From NCBI GenBank assembly GCA_025201845.1, contig MU604015.1:57723-70194 (forward strand): a stretch of 12,472 bases of DNA. Direction: 5' to 3'. The translations under genes and the position numbers were made by a program. Of the stretch, positions 8,394-12,472 are shown in pieces (the first letter of the stretch is position 1; each line of letters starts with the position of its first letter). Under the pieces are notes generated by a model. That model made no database searches, was not told the DNA's origin, and saw only the letters and a program-made list of their open reading frames with translations. Origin of the DNA: Martensiomyces pterosporus (lineage: Eukaryota > Kickxellomycota > Kickxellomycetes > Kickxellales > Kickxellaceae).

Positions 8394-10058
8394 TTTGCGG
8401 TCGATCGCTCAAGCGTATGCGACATTGAGCGGCAGGCGTGCAGGGAGTTTTTCCAGGGCAAGGCCAACAAGACGCCCGAGCGGTACATGACGATCCGCAA
8501 CTACATGGTTGACCAGTGGCAGTCCACGCGGCCACAGTACCTGACAAAGATCAGGGCACGTGCGGGGCTCCGCCACTGTGGCGACGTCAACGCCATTGGC
8601 CGTGTGCACACGTTCCTGGAGCGCGCCAACATAATCAACGTCGGCGTCAGCCCGACGCGCCGGAAACCAGCTGGCAGCGCGAATGGGCGGGCGAGAGCTG
8701 CCGCTGCAGCTGGGGGACGCCGGACCAGGACCGCACACGAGAGTTTGCTGGAGGAGGAGGAGAAGGAGGAGGAGAGCGAAGAGGACGATCAGAGCGAGAG
8801 TGATGCTGGGGAGGCCGCTGGTGCCCACTCGTATGGCGCCCATTCGTCGAGCGGGCGCAGGCGCAGGGTAAGGGACGAGGAAGGCAACTGGGTGTACGAA
8901 GACGAGTACTATGGCGGCCACGTCATTTCGCACGACGTGGTAGTGCGCCGGGCAGACGACGCAGACGACGCAGATTACAGCTACTCGAGCGGCAACAGCG
9001 ATCACGAGGACGGCTACTCGACGGGGCGAAGGTCCAAGCGACAGCGCAGGGGCCATAGGCAGGGAGACGGCGCCAACGGCACCGCCAACGGCGTGTGGTG
9101 GGCGCAGAACAGCGAGTTCAGGCTCATCCCATGCCGCACCTTCGCTGGAGCAGCCAACGGGTCCCAGCACAAGGAGCAGGAGCCGTTCACTGTCAGTGTG
9201 TCGGCAGCTGCCCTGGCGCTGATGGACCTGCACGCACACCTGATGTACACGGAGATCATCGGCCTTCTGGGCGGACAGTACAACGCAAGAAAGCGCCAGC
9301 TGGTGGTGGAGGTCGCGTTTCCGTGCAGAAGCACCAGCACCACAACCGAGTGCGAGATGGACCCGGCAAGCGAGGTTGAGGCGCGCAGGGTGTTTAGCAC
9401 TGGCGGCCGGCAGGTGGTCGGGTGGTTCCACTCGCACCCGACGTTCGACGCGATGCCGTCGGTGAGGGACATCCACAACCAGCACGCGTACCAGGTGCTC
9501 TGTCGCAGGAGCGACGACCAGGTAGAGCCGTTTGTTGGGCTGATTGTGTCGCCACCCGGCGGCAACAGTGGCAGGCCATTTGGCGTCAGCGACATCAGCG
9601 TGTTCTACGTGGTTCCCAAGAAGCAAGCAAGCAGCTCAGCGAGTGGCGAGGGCGCGGCGTATGATGAAGACGAAGAGGACATCCGCGGTGCCGACGGCAT
9701 CCCCTACCACATCCCCTACACCGTGTGCGACCGGGACGCCATCCCTGCCGAGCTGATCGATATGATGGTATCGCTGGTGGAAGAGCATGCCCACAAGGAG
9801 CACCGCGCTGACCTGGCCAAGCGGTTCAAGCGGAACGAGGTGATGACGACACTGGAGAAGCTGGTGCTGTCGATGCGGTCGCATTGGGGAGACGACGTGC
9901 GCCAGCAGTGGGATGAGAGCGTGTCGGAGAGGCTGCGGCCGCTTCTGCACAGGTACTTTTGCAAGAGCTCCAAACACCACCACCACCACCACCACCACCA
10001 CAGTCACAATGGGGACGCAAAGGCGCCTGACGACGCCTCCCATGGCGTTCCTGGGTAG
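8394..10058 (+). CDS. MYSM1-like SWIRM and JAMM/MPN+ histone H2A deubiquitinase (5' end incomplete)
   Basis: The closest family I recognise is MYSM1, a chromatin-bound metalloprotease that removes ubiquitin from histone H2A. The first in-frame ATG in this exon is 8487 (523 aa), but the SWIRM domain starts earlier, at about 8415, so translation probably begins in an upstream exon. The SWIRM core has TPERYMTIRNYMVDQW and GLRHCGDVNAIGRVHTFLE, the second being very MYSM1-like. An acidic run (8748-8820) and a basic nuclear-localisation-like RRSKRQRRG (about 9027-9053) follow. The MPN domain spans about 9180-9630. Numbered from ATG 8487, it has E256 (YTEIIGLLGG), then GWFHSHP with H315 and H317, and S325 and D328 (PSVRDI), so the JAMM zinc site is complete and the enzyme should be active. 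The C-terminus carries nine His codons. No SANT domain, which animal MYSM1 has, is visible. The substrate is inferred from the family. Confidence 0.88.
   Translation, partial: FAVDRSSVCDIERQACREFFQGKANKTPERYMTIRNYMVDQWQSTRPQYLTKIRARAGLRHCGDVNAIGRVHTFLERANIINVGVSPTRRKPAGSANGRARAAAAAGGRRTRTAHESLLEEEEKEEESEEDDQSESDAGEAAGAHSYGAHSSSGRRRRVRDEEGNWVYEDEYYGGHVISHDVVVRRADDADDADYSYSSGNSDHEDGYSTGRRSKRQRRGHRQGDGANGTANGVWWAQNSEFRLIPCRTFAGAANGSQHKEQEPFTVSVSAAALALMDLHAHLMYTEIIGLLGGQYNARKRQLVVEVAFPCRSTSTTTECEMDPASEVEARRVFSTGGRQVVGWFHSHPTFDAMPSVRDIHNQHAYQVLCRRSDDQVEPFVGLIVSPPGGNSGRPFGVSDISVFYVVPKKQASSSASGEGAAYDEDEEDIRGADGIPYHIPYTVCDRDAIPAELIDMMVSLVEEHAHKEHRADLAKRFKRNEVMTTLEKLVLSMRSHWGDDVRQQWDESVSERLRPLLHRYFCKSSKHHHHHHHHHSHNGDAKAPDDASHGVPG
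9975..10001 (+). repeat. (CAC)9 encoding a natural poly-His tract
   Basis: Nine consecutive CAC codons, followed by Ser-His, lie about 20 residues before the stop of the SWIRM-MPN protein. The run is pure at the DNA level, as expected of a trinucleotide microsatellite that is probably length-variable. Confidence 0.9.
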
Positions 10059-10240
10059 ACAGCCGAGATAGACGCTTTTTTTTTAGGGTAGGGAGTGCTT
10101 TTTCTCCTCTGCTGCTTTTTCTCTGCTGCTTTTCTGCTCTACAATGTCTGTGACGCATATACGCGCATGTAGTACGGGATCATTGTTGGCGCAAAAGCGG
10201 GGACTGAGCAGAGCATGAGTGCTGAGAGAGCGCTTGGTTG
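10059..10240. other. 3' flank of the SWIRM-MPN gene
   Basis: A T-rich stretch follows the stop codon (T run at about 10076-10084, then repeated CTGCTTTT motifs to 10135). It most likely holds the 3' UTR and cleavage site. No canonical AATAAA and no gene are visible. Confidence 0.4.
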
Positions 10241-10247
10241 TGACTCA
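10241..10247. promoter_or_regulatory. Gcn4/CPC1-type site (TGACTCA) upstream of CPA1
   Basis: This is a perfect palindromic-type TGACTCA, the element bound by Gcn4 in yeast and CPC1 in Neurospora during amino-acid starvation. It lies about 145 bp upstream of the CPA1 TATA box, a normal distance. CPA1/arg-2 is a classic target of general amino-acid control, which raises the chance that this short motif is functional. Confidence 0.6.
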
Positions 10248-10389
10248 CATCCGGAGCCCAGACTCTGTGGCCAGCCAATCGCCAGCTGCTGTGCTTGGGT
10301 TCTCAGCCTCTAGCCGCGGAGGGCAGAGAGAGAATCCACAAGCACGTAGTAAACCACCAATGGCTTGGATGGGCTATTCCGCTGCCTGG

Positions 10390-10397
10390 TATAAATA
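10390..10397 (+). promoter_or_regulatory. TATA box of CPA1
   Basis: TATAAATA is followed by a pyrimidine-rich stretch (about 10402-10460) and a leader without any ATG until 10550. A transcription start some 30 nt downstream would give a leader of about 300 nt. Confidence 0.7.
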
Positions 10398-10549
10398 CCC
10401 ACACGCCTCTTTGCCTGCTCCTGCCTTTTCTTTCTTTCCTGCTTGCTTTCGCTTTCTACAACAACTGCACATACGTTTGCTTCACCGCTCGCTGTTTCCA
10501 CCGCTACATACAGCGCCCGTTTCCCTTTCCGTTTGCTGCTCGTCCGTTA

Positions 10550-10624
10550 ATGTACGCGCACTCATCCGAGAAGAACTCGTCAGACTATATTGCCGATCAG
10601 GTTTGGAGGTCATTGAACTTTTAA
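10550..10624 (+). CDS. Arginine attenuator peptide uORF of CPA1
   Basis: A 24-codon upstream ORF in the CPA1 leader. Its C-terminal half, SSDYIADQVWRSLNF, lines up without gaps with the arginine attenuator peptide of Neurospora arg-2 (TSQDYLSDHLWRALNA), and the length is the same. In that system the nascent peptide plus arginine stalls the ribosome at the uORF stop, blocks scanning to the main start and exposes the mRNA to nonsense-mediated decay. The functionally critical Asp12, Tyr13, Asp16 and Trp19 are all kept at the same positions. His17 of the known peptides is Gln here. The AUG has a poor context (T at -3, T at +4), as needed for leaky scanning in low arginine. It is the first AUG after the TATA box, and no other AUG occurs before the CPA1 start, 103 nt after its stop. 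The N-terminal half is not conserved, as in other species. Confidence 0.93.
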   Translation: MYAHSSEKNSSDYIADQVWRSLNF

Positions 10625-10628
10625 GTCA

Positions 10629-10656
10629 CCCACATCCACATCCACATCCACACCCA
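10629..10656 (+). repeat. (CCACAT)n-type hexamer repeat in the leader spacer
   Basis: Repeats of CCACAT/CCACCCACAT lie just after the uORF stop. The spacer is C/A-rich, lacks AUG, and looks unlikely to fold strongly, which would suit scanning or reinitiating ribosomes. That role is inferred. Confidence 0.7.
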
Positions 10657-10727
10657 CATACAATACGCGCTAGTTATCTATATACAGTGCCAACTACCCC
10701 CATCTTTTTCCTCCTTAAAAATTCACA

Positions 10728-12053
10728 ATGACTCTCCTTGCTGCTGCCTCTGCCAACACCATTCGCTCTGCTCTCAAGAGGGCTGCACCCAGCCCCCTGG
10801 CAGTAGCCCGCTCGTTCGCATCCGTGACCGACTCTCCCGCACAGCCGCTGCATGCGCACTACCCAGTGGTGCCTGGTTCGCTGACCGCGCACCTGCAGCT
10901 GCGCTCGGGCGAGACGTTCACGGGCGGGTCCTTTGGTGCTCCAGTATCCACGGTTGGTGAGACCGTGTTCACCACCTCGCTGGTGGGATACCCGGAGTCC
11001 ATGACTGACCCGTCGTACCGCGGCCAGCTTTTGGTGTTTACGCAGCCCCTGATCGGCAATTACGGCGTCCCACACAGGGCCCGCGACCAGTTTGGTCTGC
11101 TCAAGCACTTTGAATCCGAGAAGATCCAGTGCCGCGGAGTCATCGTCAGCGACTACGCCACCAAGTACTCGCACTGGAACGCCGTCGAGTCGCTGTCGGA
11201 GTGGTGCGAGCGCGAGGGCATTCCTGCAATTACGGGCGTGGACACCCGTGCTCTGGTCCACATTTTGCGGGGCCAGGGATCGACTCTCGCGTCGCTGAGC
11301 GTGGGCAGTGTGCCCGCAGACAGGGAGCAGATTGAGTGGGCCGACCCCAATGTGGACAACCTTGTGGCCCAGGCGTCAACCAGCTCCGTGAGGGTGTTTA
11401 ACGCGCAGGGCGACGTGCACGTGGCGCTGATCGACTGCGGCGTCAAGTACAACATCATCCGCTCGCTGTGTGAGCAGGGAGCCAAGGTGTCTCTGCTTCC
11501 GTGGAACCACGACTTCACCCGGGAGCTCGACGCGTACGACGGCATCTTCATCTCCAACGGCCCTGGGTCGCCCACGCACTGCACCGAGACCATCGGCCAC
11601 CTGCGCCAGGCATTCGGCATCTACCAGCGCCCGATCTTTGGCATCTGCATGGGCAACCAGCTGATGGGCCTTGCTGCAGGCCTCAACGCGTACAAGCTCA
11701 GGTTCGGCAACCGCGGCCACAACCAGCCAGCCGTCGACCTCACAACCGGAAAGTGCGTCATCACGTCGCAGAACCACGGATACGCGCTGGATGACTCCAG
11801 GATGCCGCCTGGGTGGGACCGCTACTACGTCAACGCCAACGACGGATCCAACGAGGGCATCCGCCACCTCCACAAGCCCTTCAGGTCGGTCCAGTTCCAT
11901 CCCGAGGCCAAGGGCGGACCCCTCGACACTGGCTACCTGTTTGCTGACTTTGTCAGCGAGGTGCGTGCCGCCAAGAGCGCCGGAACTGCCGCAACCAGCA
12001 TTGGCCTTGAGGCAAAGGCATCTGCCACCGCCACTGCCACTGCCGCCGCGTGA
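10728..12053 (+). CDS. CPA1: Carbamoyl-phosphate synthase, arginine-specific, small (glutaminase) subunit
   Basis: This 441-aa intronless protein is the amidotransferase subunit that hydrolyses glutamine and passes ammonia to the large subunit to make carbamoyl phosphate for arginine synthesis. Residues 1-33 are rich in Ala, Ser and Arg with no acidic residue (ending AVARSFAS), a good mitochondrial presequence; Neurospora arg-2 is likewise mitochondrial, while the yeast enzyme is cytosolic. The CPS small-chain N-terminal domain spans about 50-200 (ETVFTTSLVGYPESMTDPSY). The class I glutamine amidotransferase domain runs from about 230 to 410. Its nucleophile is Cys307 (PIFGICMGNQ) and the partners are His391 and Glu393 (VQFHPEAKGG). 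GNRGHNQPAV and SQNHGYALD are also family hallmarks. The Ala/Thr/Ser-rich tail after about 415 is an extension without known role. The start has A at -3. Regulation is by the upstream attenuator uORF and a Gcn4-type site. A pyrimidine-pathway CPS would be fused to CPSase large and ATCase domains, which are absent here. Confidence 0.96.
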   Translation: MTLLAAASANTIRSALKRAAPSPLAVARSFASVTDSPAQPLHAHYPVVPGSLTAHLQLRSGETFTGGSFGAPVSTVGETVFTTSLVGYPESMTDPSYRGQLLVFTQPLIGNYGVPHRARDQFGLLKHFESEKIQCRGVIVSDYATKYSHWNAVESLSEWCEREGIPAITGVDTRALVHILRGQGSTLASLSVGSVPADREQIEWADPNVDNLVAQASTSSVRVFNAQGDVHVALIDCGVKYNIIRSLCEQGAKVSLLPWNHDFTRELDAYDGIFISNGPGSPTHCTETIGHLRQAFGIYQRPIFGICMGNQLMGLAAGLNAYKLRFGNRGHNQPAVDLTTGKCVITSQNHGYALDDSRMPPGWDRYYVNANDGSNEGIRHLHKPFRSVQFHPEAKGGPLDTGYLFADFVSEVRAAKSAGTAATSIGLEAKASATATATAAA

Positions 12054-12397
12054 CTTCCTTTTTCCTCCTCTCCATTTCATATTTCTCGTTTCGTATACCC
12101 ATTCCAATACCAGCTACTCAAAAGAACGAGGGGAAATAGGACGAACCAGCAGCAGCCGCATGGCGAGTGTGTATTGAAGTGAGCCGCTGAGCTGGCTCTC
12201 CCCTTTTGGAGTCCACCAAGGCGCAGAAGTTCTCCTGGCATAAAAGCAGGGAGGCCGCCGCAGTAGAGTAGTGGTTTCCTTGTTAGCAATACATCTATTT
12301 ACAAGTACACCCCTACAGTCTACACGGCCACCCTGCCTCACTATCTAACATGTGCTCGCTTCGCATGGGGCAAAAAAAGGAGTGGCTGCAAAAGAAA
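12054..12397. other. CPA1 3' flank and spacer before the tRNA gene
   Basis: The first 60 nt after the stop are T- and C-rich and probably form the 3' UTR. No canonical AATAAA, no conserved protein frame and no RNA gene are visible. Short open frames on both strands have no recognisable content. Confidence 0.4.
12390..12393 (-). terminator. Pol III terminator of the tRNA gene
   Basis: The minus strand reads TTTT four bases after the discriminator base. A second, longer T run (12372-12378, minus) acts as a likely backup. Confidence 0.7.
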
Positions 12398-12470
12398 TGC
12401 CTTCTGCCAGAATCGAACTGGCGACCTTCTGCTTACTAGGCAGACGCTCTGCCATCTGAGCCAAGAAGGC
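12398..12470 (-). tRNA. tRNA-Thr (anticodon AGT)
   Basis: The complete cloverleaf reads on the minus strand. The 7-bp acceptor stem is GCCTTCT/AGAAGGC with discriminator A. The D stem is GCTC/GAGC, and the anticodon stem TCTGC/GCAGA encloses loop CTAGTAA, giving anticodon AGT (A34, read as inosine). The T stem GCCAG/CTGGC encloses TTCGATT. Internal A box (TGGCTCAGATGG) and B box (GTTCGATTC) promoters are present. There is no intron and no encoded CCA. It decodes ACU, and probably ACC and ACA through inosine. The 5' end lies two bases from the window edge. Confidence 0.97.
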
Positions 12471-12472
12471 TT

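Noticed and set aside
9975..10001. Poly-His codons as an engineered tag or vector contamination
   Set aside because: The run sits inside a natural frame, is a pure CAC repeat, is followed by more coding sequence, and has no cloning-site or vector sequence nearby.
10219..10731. 170-aa open frame across the CPA1 promoter and leader
   Set aside because: It spans the TGACTCA, TATA and uORF elements, is out of frame with CPA1, and its start is not ATG. Its His/Pro run is simply the hexamer repeat.
1..12472. CRISPR arrays, insertion sequences, viral or toxin genes
   Set aside because: No spaced direct repeats, transposase motifs, terminal inverted repeats or viral hallmark genes were seen; all repeats are simple microsatellites or the tricalbin linker repeat.

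Overview
This window looks like nuclear DNA of a fungus. Coding regions are GC-rich. The genes are monocistronic with TATA-type promoters, there is one clear spliceosomal intron with a strong GTAAGT donor, and a second 3' splice site is inferred. GT/TTTG microsatellites lie in non-coding DNA, and there is a Pol III tRNA gene. Two of the proteins (tricalbin and ISN1) are of typically fungal type, and the CPA1 leader carries a fungal-type arginine attenuator uORF. A MYSM1-like SWIRM-JAMM deubiquitinase, a family not known from budding or fission yeast, points to an early-diverging lineage. Kickxellomycotina (a Coemansia-like fungus) is my best guess; this is an inference, not something the sequence proves.

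Layout, left to right. (1) 1-325: promoter and leader with TATATAAG at 125-132. (2) 326-6061, plus: a 1,774-residue tricalbin / extended-synaptotagmin-like ER-plasma membrane tether (membrane hairpin, SMP domain, about six C2 modules), split by a 411-nt intron at 1242-1652. (3) 6062-6265: short convergent 3' region with microsatellites. (4) 6266-7537, minus: ISN1, IMP-specific 5'-nucleotidase. (5) 7538-8393: divergent region holding the ISN1 promoter and the unresolved 5' end and last upstream intron of the next gene. (6) 8394-10058, plus: SWIRM + JAMM/MPN+ protein, closely MYSM1-like, with a complete metalloprotease motif and a natural poly-His tail. (7) 10059-10727: CPA1 promoter and leader. 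(8) 10728-12053, plus: CPA1, the glutaminase subunit of arginine-specific carbamoyl-phosphate synthase, with a mitochondrial presequence. (9) 12054-12397: no gene seen. (10) 12398-12470, minus: tRNA-Thr(AGT).

The genes are not an operon and do not form one pathway. The best regulatory story is at CPA1. Upstream of it lie a perfect Gcn4/CPC1-type TGACTCA, a TATAAATA box, and a 24-codon uORF. The uORF's C-terminal half is unmistakably the arginine attenuator peptide known from Neurospora arg-2 and yeast CPA1. The two AUGs in this leader (after the TATA) are that of the uORF, in weak context, and that of CPA1, in good context. This is the arrangement needed for arginine-dependent ribosome stalling with leaky scanning.
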